This document shows positions 1-5,669 of a stretch of DNA of 5,772 bases, piece after piece. Each line of letters opens with the position of its first letter. Position 1 is the first letter of the stretch. Origin of the DNA: Alphaproteobacteria bacterium UBA3307 (GTDB lineage: Bacteria > Pseudomonadota > Alphaproteobacteria > RF32 > CAG-239). The position numbers were made by a program, and so were the translations under genes. The notes under the pieces were generated by a model. The model was not told the DNA's origin. It did no database searches and saw only the letters and a list, made by a program, of their open reading frames with translations. The DNA is taken from contig DEST01000047.1 in assembly GCA_002361365.1 (NCBI GenBank), positions 1 through 5,772 of the forward strand. Reading direction: 5' to 3'.

Positions 1-589
1 AAACAATATATTTGTTATTTAATATGCTTCTTTTATAAAACTCATATAATTTTTTAGAAGTAATATTATTTAATTCTTTCATATAAGTATCATGGTGTAC
101 ACCTATTATTTCATCTTTATCTACAAACTCATAATATTTATCATATACATAATCATAGATATCTCTTGGATATGCATCTTCTTTCTCTAATAAGAATTCT
201 TTTTCAGAATCAAACATTTTCTTATCAAATATATTATCTTTTAAACATGGATCATATATAGCATCATGAAAGAATTCTAATGCTTCTTTAAAATTAAACT
301 CATCTATAAGTCCTTCTTTAGGTACTACTAAAGAAAACTTTAAATAAGTAACATCTTTAAATGATATATGATTACAAGAATATTTAAGTATGTATAGACT
401 ATCTTGTTTCTTTAAGAAAGATTCATTATCTCTATATTTATTAGAATATGCATTTAAGCATCTTTCTAAGATAATTCTACTAGCTACTTCACTATTTTTT
501 GTTTCTATAGGAAATAGAATATCTATAATAACTCTATTAACTTCTTTAATTTTCTTTAATACTGGTTTATTAGATAATTTTAATTTCAT
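1..589 (-). CDS. M16-family peptidase-like protein, YfmF type (partial, C-terminus beyond the window)
   Basis: The minus strand is open from ATG at 589-587 to the left edge, giving 196 residues with no stop; the rest lies outside the window. The protein begins MKLKLSNKPVLKKIKEVNR. Around residues 95-190 it follows the M16 (insulinase-like) pattern: a helix with EALEFFHDAIYDPCL, then FDKKMFDSEKEFLL, then ITSKKLYEFYKRSI. This resembles the YfmF-type subunits linked to EF-P 5-aminopentanol modification in Bacillota. No HxxEH zinc motif appears in the part where active M16 enzymes carry it (about residues 38-50 read ASRIILERCLNAY), so it is probably a non-catalytic partner. An in-frame stop lies just upstream, and AGGA at 605-602 is a slightly distant ribosome-binding site. 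Codons end almost always in A or T, far more than in the genes to the right. The M16 fold is well supported; the exact subfamily is inferred. Confidence 0.72.
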   Translation of the reverse strand, partial: MKLKLSNKPVLKKIKEVNRVIIDILFPIETKNSEVASRIILERCLNAYSNKYRDNESFLKKQDSLYILKYSCNHISFKDVTYLKFSLVVPKEGLIDEFNFKEALEFFHDAIYDPCLKDNIFDKKMFDSEKEFLLEKEDAYPRDIYDYVYDKYYEFVDKDEIIGVHHDTYMKELNNITSKKLYEFYKRSILNNKYIV

Positions 590-612
590 GTATAAATCAC
601 GTCCTAATAGTT

Positions 613-641
613 ATTATAACATTGTTTTATCAAAAAACTAT
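613..641 (-). promoter_or_regulatory. Probable promoter of the M16-like gene
   Basis: Read on the minus strand, TATAAT lies at 618-613 preceded by TG one base upstream, giving an extended -10 (TGTTATAAT). The -35 region (ATAGTT at 641-636 with a 17-base spacer) is poor, as is tolerable with an extended -10. Transcription would start near 606, leaving a leader of under 20 bases before the ATG at 589. Confidence 0.45.
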
Positions 642-649
642 GTTATAAT
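622..649 (+). promoter_or_regulatory. Promoter of the tRNA-Leu gene
   Basis: TTGTTT at 622-627 and TATAAT at 644-649 are separated by 16 bases, with TG at 641-642 making an extended -10. Transcription would begin near 656, about 14 bases before the mature tRNA 5' end. Its base composition belongs with the AT-rich left part of the window. Confidence 0.6.
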
Positions 650-669
650 ATTTTATGTAAATTGTATTT

Positions 670-754
670 GCTCCTGTGGCGGAACTGGTAGACGCGTCAG
701 ACTCAAAATCTGGTTCCCTCGGGAGTGAGAGTTCGATTCTCTCCGGCCCTACCA
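670..754 (+). tRNA. tRNA-Leu (anticodon CAA) with mismatched acceptor-stem halves
   Basis: This is an 85-base class II tRNA. The D stem is GCG 679-681 with CGC 693-695. The anticodon stem is TCAGA 697-701 with TCTGG 709-713, around loop CTCAAAA with anticodon CAA at 704-706. A long variable arm spans 714-726. The T arm is GAGAG 727-731, loop TTCGATT, CTCTC 739-743. Discriminator A751 and encoded CCA 752-754 follow. All internal stems pair, but the acceptor does not: 5' GCTCCTG (670-676) faces CGGCCCT (744-750), giving mismatches at pairs 2-71, 3-70 and 4-69 and wobbles at 1-72 and 6-67. The 5' half fits a Bacillota tRNA-Leu, while the 3' half would suit a 5' end such as GGGGCCG. It is therefore probably a fusion of two tRNA genes and unlikely to be functional as written. 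Confidence 0.88.
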
Positions 755-762
755 TCAGTATA

Positions 763-794
763 AAAGCGGTGCTTTGGCGCCGCTTTCTTGTGTT
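763..794 (+). terminator. Intrinsic terminator after the tRNA
   Basis: A 10-bp stem pairs AAAGCGGTGC (763-772) with GCGCCGCTTT (777-786), containing one T-G wobble and a TTTG loop. The moderately T-rich CTTGTGTT follows. It lies 9 bases after the tRNA CCA end and would stop tRNA transcription. The U-tract is imperfect. Confidence 0.6.
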
Positions 795-838
795 ATGAGT
801 TAAATAAAAATCTTGAGTTTGAACTATCTTTTGAAGTC

Positions 839-867
839 TTGACGGTTTATATTTATTGTTTTTTACA
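839..867 (+). promoter_or_regulatory. Weak candidate promoter for the integrase
   Basis: TTGACG at 839-844 is a good -35 box, but 17 bases later only a poor -10 (TTTACA, 862-867) is found. It lies in the 192-base gap between the tRNA and the integrase start, where I see no gene. Confidence 0.25.
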
Positions 868-946
868 AAATCACAGCAATATTCTGAAAAAATTAAGAAA
901 AAGGTATATAAAGTTATAAAGGACAAACTTTTTCTGAGATTTTAAT

Positions 947-2533
947 ATGAAAATTGATAATGACAGCTTAATCTTAGACGATACTGATATTGATAAACTG
1001 GTGATTCATCATTTGCGATTGGTGGAAACCACTTTTGAAAACAAGTATGATGATATTGCCAACGGTGATTATGATACGGGGAGTTTGCTGATAAGTTCTC
1101 CGTACCATTTGGAGCAGGCAAAGCAAGAATGCAAAAATCCGGATGAAACACCGGAGCTAAAATGTGTGGAGCTGTATATCAAAGAATATTTTGCGGCAAT
1201 TAAAAATAGGCGTGAAACTCATCATAAAACATCTTCAATAATCAGCAGAATTGATGAGGATTTTGTCATTATCAAAGATTATGCCAAACCGGCCGAATGG
1301 ATAAAAAATACCAATACCGCTTTGAAAGGTGTAGATAAATATGTGCGGGATAAAACATCAGATGTACTGAATGATAAGGCTTGGAATCATAATATAAATC
1401 CTCGTATTAAACGATGCTTGAAAATTATTGAAGATGAAAAAAGCAAAGCACTGCAGGAATGGTACAAAACGCCGTGGAAAAAGGTGTTTAAGGAATTTGC
1501 TCTAATTAAGAAAAATAATGATATAAATGATAATTCCATAAGGGAATATGAAGTATGTTTGGATACCATTTTTACCATATTGGAAAAAGAATATGTAGAG
1601 ACGGTGACTTATGATGATTGCTTTAATATATCCAATTGGATTCATAATTTACCGAAACGTTGGCAAACGCATTATAAAAAGAAAGATTTGGTAAATGCAG
1701 TGAAAAGCGGTAATGATAAGGTTAAGATTTCTAAAACCACGATTAAAAAATATTTGCAGTCATTTAAAGAATTTCTGGCTTTTTGTAAAAAACGTCGCTA
1801 TATCAGAGATAATTTTAATGATGATTTTAATATACCTAAACGTCAGGAAAAAATTAAAATTGTTGAATTTACCAAAGATGAATTGAAAACAATATTCAAT
1901 TCTCAAACATATCCCAAACAGCAGCAGATTGATGCGGCAGCAAGATATTGGATTCCGCTGATTGCCTTATATACCGGTATGCGCCTTAATGAAATTTGTC
2001 AGCTTTATTGTGATGATATAAAATGTGACGGTAGGATGTGGTATTTTCAACTGACTGATGGGCGTGCGGACCAACATTTGAAAAATAAACAATCTCAAAG
2101 AATTGTGCCGATTCATCCCAAACTTATCGAATTTGGGTTGATTGATTATTGGCAATATATAAAAAAATGCAAAAAAGACAGATTATTTTTTAAATTGACA
2201 TATAGCAAAAAGAATCATTATGCGCATTCGATAAGTATATGGTTTGGGAGATATTTGCAAAAACTTAAGATTAAAACACGGAGCAAGGTTTTTCATTCTT
2301 TTAGGCACACGGTTAAAACATATTTGCGAGATTGCAAAGTTCCGTTAGAATATCAGAATGCCATTTGCGGCTGGAGCGGTAATGACATGGGGCAAAAAGT
2401 TTATGCCGGCAAAGTTCCTTTAAAAACGCTCTATGAAGAAATTTGCAAGTTGGATTATCCTTTTTTGAATGAGAATCTGAATAAGCTCAATCAAAAAAAG
2501 CGTATTAAGCACAAAAAACAAGCTCTATCCTGA
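947..2533 (+). CDS. Tyrosine recombinase / site-specific integrase
   Basis: A 528-residue protein of the phage-integrase family, which cuts and rejoins DNA at attachment sites, often in tRNA genes. The core-binding domain spans roughly residues 175-300. The catalytic domain follows with Arg346 (YTGMRLNEI), a lysine at 379 or 381 in LKNKQSQRIVP, His450 and Arg453 (HSFRHT), Trp476 in the His/Trp position (CGWSG), and nucleophile Tyr486 (KVYAGK). Spacings (HxxR to W 23, W to Y 10) fit an active enzyme. The C-terminal PLKTLYEEICKLDYP resembles integrases common in Alphaproteobacteria, but the usual N-terminal DNA-binding arm seems absent, and an in-frame TGA at 935-937 blocks extension upstream. 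The ribosome-binding site is weak. It follows tRNA-Leu on the same strand, as integrases of tRNA-inserted elements do, yet no other mobile-element genes are visible. GC is lower than in the genes to its right, suggesting acquisition. Confidence 0.93.
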   Translation: MKIDNDSLILDDTDIDKLVIHHLRLVETTFENKYDDIANGDYDTGSLLISSPYHLEQAKQECKNPDETPELKCVELYIKEYFAAIKNRRETHHKTSSIISRIDEDFVIIKDYAKPAEWIKNTNTALKGVDKYVRDKTSDVLNDKAWNHNINPRIKRCLKIIEDEKSKALQEWYKTPWKKVFKEFALIKKNNDINDNSIREYEVCLDTIFTILEKEYVETVTYDDCFNISNWIHNLPKRWQTHYKKKDLVNAVKSGNDKVKISKTTIKKYLQSFKEFLAFCKKRRYIRDNFNDDFNIPKRQEKIKIVEFTKDELKTIFNSQTYPKQQQIDAAARYWIPLIALYTGMRLNEICQLYCDDIKCDGRMWYFQLTDGRADQHLKNKQSQRIVPIHPKLIEFGLIDYWQYIKKCKKDRLFFKLTYSKKNHYAHSISIWFGRYLQKLKIKTRSKVFHSFRHTVKTYLRDCKVPLEYQNAICGWSGNDMGQKVYAGKVPLKTLYEEICKLDYPFLNENLNKLNQKKRIKHKKQALS

Positions 2534-2545
2534 AGATAGAGCTTG
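2513..2545 (-). terminator. Strong intrinsic terminator of the aquaporin unit, overlapping the integrase 3' end
   Basis: CAAGCTCTATC (2519-2529) pairs perfectly with GATAGAGCTTG (2535-2545) around a 5-base loop. On the minus strand the stem is followed by TTTTTT (2518-2513), a classical Rho-independent terminator starting 24 bases after the aquaporin stop codon. On the plus strand no T-tract follows, so it is oriented for the aquaporin. The integrase stop TGA (2531-2533) lies in the hairpin loop. Confidence 0.85.
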
Positions 2546-2568
2546 TGTGATAACTGCAAAACGATGTT

Positions 2569-3429
2569 TTATGCTCTATTTTGAGTTCTCGGACCACGGC
2601 GTGGACCGCCGCGATGTGCCGGACCACGTCTGTGTGAAAGTGGTTTTTCGGCAGCTTTTGTTTCTACCAAGGTTTCATTTTTATTGCAAGTGCAAGCAGC
2701 GCCTTCTTGACAACCGCATTTGCAATCACTTCCGCAATCACAACCGCATTTGCAAGTACCGCCACAGCAACAACAACGTGAACAGATACCGGCTAAAATT
2801 CCGGCAATTGACGGTACAGCTAAAAACAGCCATAATTGTGCCATAGCTTGACCACCTACAAATAAAGCCGGACCGAAACTGCGTGCCGGATTGACAGAAA
2901 CACCGGTGATGGCTAAACCTAAAATATGCAATACGGCAAGAGTTAAACCGATAACAACGCCGGCAATTTTCAAATCACCTTCAGTTACTTTTAATATTAC
3001 CTTAACAAATATGAAGGTGGCAATCAGTTCAAAAATAGCAGCCGTAATTATATCGTATCCGCCGCCGTAATTTTCTCCCCAACCGTTTTGTCCCAAACCG
3101 GAAATTTGCAAGTTGTAGCCACTCATTTTACCGCTAATCATATAGTATAAAACAGCCGCGCCGAGAGTAGCTCCGATAAATTGAAAGATAATATAGCCGA
3201 TAGCATCTTTAAGACTCATTCTACCGGCAGTTAAAACACCGAGCGTTACAGCTGGATTAACGTGTGCTCCGGAAATAGGACCAACGCAATATGCCATTGC
3301 GGTCAGTGCCAGACCAAATGCAAAGGCAATTCCGAGATAATCCATATACGGCGAGCTAAATACAACCGTACCGCAACCGATAAATACCAGAACAAATGTT
3401 CCGAATAATTCTGCAATATATTTTTTCAT
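2569..3429 (-). CDS. aqpZ: AqpZ-type aquaporin with Cys-rich and Arg-rich C-terminal tail
   Basis: A 286-residue inner-membrane MIP-family channel. Residues 1-216 form a full aquaporin: six membrane helices (about 5-24, 31-50, 76-97, 126-146, 156-173, 197-217) and two half-helices with NPA motifs at 58-60 and 180-182. By alignment with E. coli AqpZ, the selectivity filter is Phe38, His168, Val177 (Thr in AqpZ) and Arg183, a narrow water-type filter rather than a glycerol type. E. coli AqpZ ends at 231 residues; this one has about 70 more. Residues 216-248 contain 14 cysteines with CC and CxC patterns (CKCGC twice), resembling a metallothionein. Residues 266-285 are rich in Arg, Gly and Pro (RRGP, RGGP, RRGP). 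Aquaporin C-termini face the cytoplasm, so the tail should too. The start has a clear AGGAG site at 3437-3441. The gene lies 75 bases downstream of the flavodiiron gene with no convincing promoter between, so they are probably co-transcribed. The channel is certain; metal binding is inferred. Confidence 0.95.
   Translation of the reverse strand: MKKYIAELFGTFVLVFIGCGTVVFSSPYMDYLGIAFAFGLALTAMAYCVGPISGAHVNPAVTLGVLTAGRMSLKDAIGYIIFQFIGATLGAAVLYYMISGKMSGYNLQISGLGQNGWGENYGGGYDIITAAIFELIATFIFVKVILKVTEGDLKIAGVVIGLTLAVLHILGLAITGVSVNPARSFGPALFVGGQAMAQLWLFLAVPSIAGILAGICSRCCCCGGTCKCGCDCGSDCKCGCQEGAACTCNKNETLVETKAAEKPLSHRRGPAHRGGPRRGPRTQNRA
2710..2755 (-). repeat. Two direct 16-bp repeats, 30 bp apart, in the Cys-rich tail
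   Basis: ACAACCGCATTTGCAA occurs at 2710-2725 and again at 2740-2755. The 30-base period equals ten codons and encodes the two CKCGC segments (aquaporin residues 226-230 and 236-240). This suggests the tail grew by in-frame tandem duplication. Confidence 0.75.
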
Positions 3430-3504
3430 TAAAAATCTCCTAAATTTTGTATATACAACTATGTGTTATAAATCATTTTGTTTAGTAAATCGTTAATTTA
3501 TCAA

Positions 3505-4713
3505 CTATGCCGATACAGTATGAAATAACGCGGTGGCAAGTTCGTCAAGTATGGCTTCTTGCTCTGGTTTTAAAGATGATTTCAGGGATAGTTTCGGCTC
3601 TAAGATGGGACAATTTTTCCATTTTGTAATTTCTTCCGCCATTTGTTTGCCGGCAAGCGGAGCCCAAGTACCGTTATCTATCAGTGCAATGGTGCGATTT
3701 TGTAAATTATGTGCCGTCAGTTCGCGCAACAAATTATCCATATTTACAAAAATGCCGGCATTATAAGTCGGCGCGGCAAATACCAACGCCGTAGCACGAA
3801 AGGCCTCACTTATGATGTAAGACGGATGAGTTACCGATACATCATAAATGCGGATATTTTTAATTCCTTTTTCAGCTAATTTGGTGGCCAAAATTTCGGC
3901 GGCGTTAGCGGTGTTGCCGTAAATTGAGCCATAAGCAATTACAATTTCTTTATCTTCCGATTCATAAGCAGCCCAATGAGTGTATTTGCCGATTATATAA
4001 TCCAAATTTTGACGCCAAACAAAGCCATGTAACGGGCAAATCATAGCAATATCGAGTGCACAGGCCTTTTTTAAGACATTTTGTACTTGCGGGCCGTATT
4101 TTCCGACAATGTTTGTATAGTAGCGACGTGCTTCGTAAAGATATTCGCGCTCAAAGGGCACTTCGTCGGCAAAAATATTGCCGTTAAGTGCACCAAATGT
4201 ACCAAATGCATCGGCAGAAAATAAAATTTTATCCGTTGCATCATAAGTCATCATAACTTCCGGCCAATGTACCATTGGGGCTGCCACAAATTGTAATGTA
4301 TGTTTACCGGAATTGAGTGTATCTCCTTCTTTTATTAACAAATACTTTTCCGATGGCAGATTCAGTTCAAAAAACTGCTCAATCATTTTTTTGATTTGAA
4401 CGTTGCATACGATGGTTATATCAGGATAAAGTTGCAACAAAGAGGCCAGCTCGGCGCAATGGTCGGGTTCCATATGATGAATTACGACATAATCAAGTGT
4501 GCGTCCGTGCAAAGCGTATTGCAAATTTTCAAAAAATTGATGGCGGACAGCAGAATCGACCGTGTCAAACAGTATGGTTTTATCGTCAAGCAATAAATAT
4601 GAATTATATGATATGCCGTTTGGAAGCGGATATACATTTTCAAACAGAGCCAAACGGCGGTCGCTGGCTCCGAGCCAAATTAAATCTTCAGTAACTTTAC
4701 GGGTATTATGCAT
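3505..4713 (-). CDS. fprA: Class A flavodiiron protein (FprA-type O2/NO reductase)
   Basis: A 402-residue cytoplasmic protein, the usual length of class A flavodiiron proteins, which reduce O2 to water or NO to N2O with electrons from rubredoxin or a similar donor. Residues 1-250 are the metallo-beta-lactamase-like diiron domain with all six ligands: His80, Glu82, Asp84 (HHMEPDH), His149 (PMVHW), Asp168 (SADAFG) and His229 (CPLHG). Residues 256-400 are a flavodoxin domain with FMN-binding loops at YGSIYGNTANAAE (261-273), APTYNAG (314-320) and DNGTWAPLAGK (346-356). No rubredoxin domain is fused, so the donor must be separate. O2 versus NO preference cannot be read from sequence alone. The start is supported by AAGGAG seven bases before the ATG. 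It has its own promoter facing away from truA and is probably the first gene of a unit with the aquaporin. Its presence suggests an anaerobic or microaerobic host. Confidence 0.96.
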   Translation of the reverse strand: MHNTRKVTEDLIWLGASDRRLALFENVYPLPNGISYNSYLLLDDKTILFDTVDSAVRHQFFENLQYALHGRTLDYVVIHHMEPDHCAELASLLQLYPDITIVCNVQIKKMIEQFFELNLPSEKYLLIKEGDTLNSGKHTLQFVAAPMVHWPEVMMTYDATDKILFSADAFGTFGALNGNIFADEVPFEREYLYEARRYYTNIVGKYGPQVQNVLKKACALDIAMICPLHGFVWRQNLDYIIGKYTHWAAYESEDKEIVIAYGSIYGNTANAAEILATKLAEKGIKNIRIYDVSVTHPSYIISEAFRATALVFAAPTYNAGIFVNMDNLLRELTAHNLQNRTIALIDNGTWAPLAGKQMAEEITKWKNCPILEPKLSLKSSLKPEQEAILDELATALFHTVSA

Positions 4714-4742
4714 TATTTTTCTCCTTTATAAAATTTGCCTTT

Positions 4743-4771
4743 AATATAACGGCGACAAATGCAAATGTAAA
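4743..4771 (-). promoter_or_regulatory. Promoter of the flavodiiron gene
   Basis: On the minus strand TTTACA (4771-4766) and TATATT (4748-4743) are exactly 17 bases apart, a good sigma-70-type match. Transcription would start near 4736, giving a leader of about 23 bases that includes the AAGGAG ribosome-binding site. Confidence 0.6.
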
Positions 4772-4783
4772 TGTTTTATTTTA

Positions 4784-4811
4784 TTGACGCAAAAAACTCT
4801 TAGTGTATAAT
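4784..4811 (+). promoter_or_regulatory. Promoter of truA
   Basis: TTGACG (4784-4789) and TATAAT (4806-4811) are 16 bases apart. Transcription would start near 4818, about 15 bases before the ATG at 4833. An in-frame ATG at 4803 sits on the -10 box and would precede the transcript start, so it is not the real start codon. Confidence 0.72.
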
Positions 4812-4832
4812 TCAAAGCAACGGAGAAAAAGT

Positions 4833-5573
4833 ATGCGATATAAAATAACGGTCGAATATGACGGCACAAATCTTGTCGGATGGCAAAAACAAAAAGACGG
4901 AAATAGCGTTCAGGAATTTTTGGAACGAGCCATTGAAGGATTTTCGCATCAGGCAACAGAAGTATTTGCTGCCGGACGGACTGATGCCGGTGTACATGCT
5001 TTGGGGCAGGTTGCACATTTTGATATTGCACTTGAGTTGAGTGAATATAAAATGCAAGAAAGTTTAAATGCATTGTTGCGTGAGCTTCAGGCTCCTGTAA
5101 GTGTGATAAATACCGAAAAAGTCGGAGATGATTTTCATGCGCGTTTTTCTGCCAAAGGTCGCGGATATATCTATCGTATTTTGAATCGGCGTGGGGCAAG
5201 TCCGCTTTTGGTTAATCGAGTTTGGCACGTTACCTATCCTCTGGATATTCAAAATATGCGCCAAGGTGCGCAATATTTGCTTGGACACCACGATTTCAGC
5301 TCTTTCCGCGGTGCAGGATGTCAGGCAAAATCACCGCTTAAGACCTTGGATAAACTTGAAATTGAAAGGGTTGGTGATGAAATTATATTTACGGTAGAAG
5401 CGCGCTCTTTTATCTATCATCAGGTGCGTAATATGGTCGGGACTTTGATGCAAGTAGGCTGCGGTAAGCTTGAGCCAACAGATGTAAAGCGTATTTTAGA
5501 AGCTTGTGACCGGACTAAGGCCGGTATCAGTGCGCCGGCCTATGGGCTTTATCTCTATAAGGTTATGTATTAA
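4833..5573 (+). CDS. truA: tRNA pseudouridine(38-40) synthase TruA
   Basis: A 246-residue protein that converts uridines 38-40 in the anticodon arm of many tRNAs to pseudouridine. The catalytic aspartate is Asp51 in GRTDAGVHA (48-56). Other family signatures are YRILNRR (114-120), HDFSSFRGAGCQAKSP (153-168), the HQVRNMVGTL block (196-205) and APAYGLYL near the C-terminus. The CQAKSP..TLD segment is typical of alphaproteobacterial TruA. The start at 4833 is chosen because GGAG lies seven bases upstream and the promoter covers the earlier in-frame ATG at 4803. The length is normal. It diverges from the flavodiiron gene and is followed 96 bases later by infA on the same strand. I see no terminator after it, so some read-through into infA is possible. 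Confidence 0.97.
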   Translation: MRYKITVEYDGTNLVGWQKQKDGNSVQEFLERAIEGFSHQATEVFAAGRTDAGVHALGQVAHFDIALELSEYKMQESLNALLRELQAPVSVINTEKVGDDFHARFSAKGRGYIYRILNRRGASPLLVNRVWHVTYPLDIQNMRQGAQYLLGHHDFSSFRGAGCQAKSPLKTLDKLEIERVGDEIIFTVEARSFIYHQVRNMVGTLMQVGCGKLEPTDVKRILEACDRTKAGISAPAYGLYLYKVMY

Positions 5574-5609
5574 AAACAGCAAATTTGGCGAAAATATTAC
5601 AAAAATTAC

Positions 5610-5638
5610 TTGCAAATTATATTTTATGCGATTATACC
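5610..5638 (+). promoter_or_regulatory. Candidate promoter of infA
   Basis: TTGCAA (5610-5615) and TATACC (5633-5638) are 17 bases apart, each matching the consensus at four of six positions. The start site would be near 5645, about 25 bases before the infA ATG. Confidence 0.4.
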
Positions 5639-5669
5639 AAAGACAAGTTTAATATCATAGAGGTTTTGT

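Larger units (their letters stand above)
612..650. repeat. Perfect 11-bp inverted repeat carrying two divergent -10 boxes
   Basis: TATTATAACAT at 612-622 is the exact reverse complement of ATGTTATAATA at 640-650, with 17 bases between the arms. Each arm holds TGTTATAAT facing outward, so the repeat forms overlapping, back-to-back promoters for the M16-like gene on the left and the tRNA on the right. It could also be a regulator-binding palindrome; nothing else in the sequence decides this. Confidence 0.6.

Noticed and set aside
390..728. Plus-strand open frame of 112 codons
   Set aside because: It overlaps the M16-like gene on the opposite strand and runs into the tRNA; its hydrophobic, low-complexity translation matches no family I recognise.
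630..926. Minus-strand open frame across the tRNA containing a GPERIELSLPREPDFESDAS-like segment
   Set aside because: It is antisense to the tRNA-Leu gene; this peptide is a well-known false translation of tRNA-Leu sequence.
2710..2755. Short repeats as a possible CRISPR array
   Set aside because: There are only two units, within a coding sequence and in codon register; there are no regular spacers or cas genes.
2547..2846. Plus-strand open frame rich in Cys, Arg and His
   Set aside because: It is the complement of the aquaporin tail; the aquaporin frame has the start site, ribosome-binding site and terminator.
3474..3507. Imperfect hairpin after the flavodiiron stop codon as a terminator
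   Set aside because: The stem is short and interrupted and no T-tract follows on the minus strand, so it is unlikely to separate the two genes.
4803..4832. Upstream in-frame ATG for truA adding ten residues
   Set aside because: It overlaps the -10 box of the truA promoter and lacks a ribosome-binding site; the ATG at 4833 has GGAG and fits TruA homologues.
4741..5199. Minus-strand open frame of 152 codons within truA
   Set aside because: It is antisense to a clear truA gene and has no recognisable domain.
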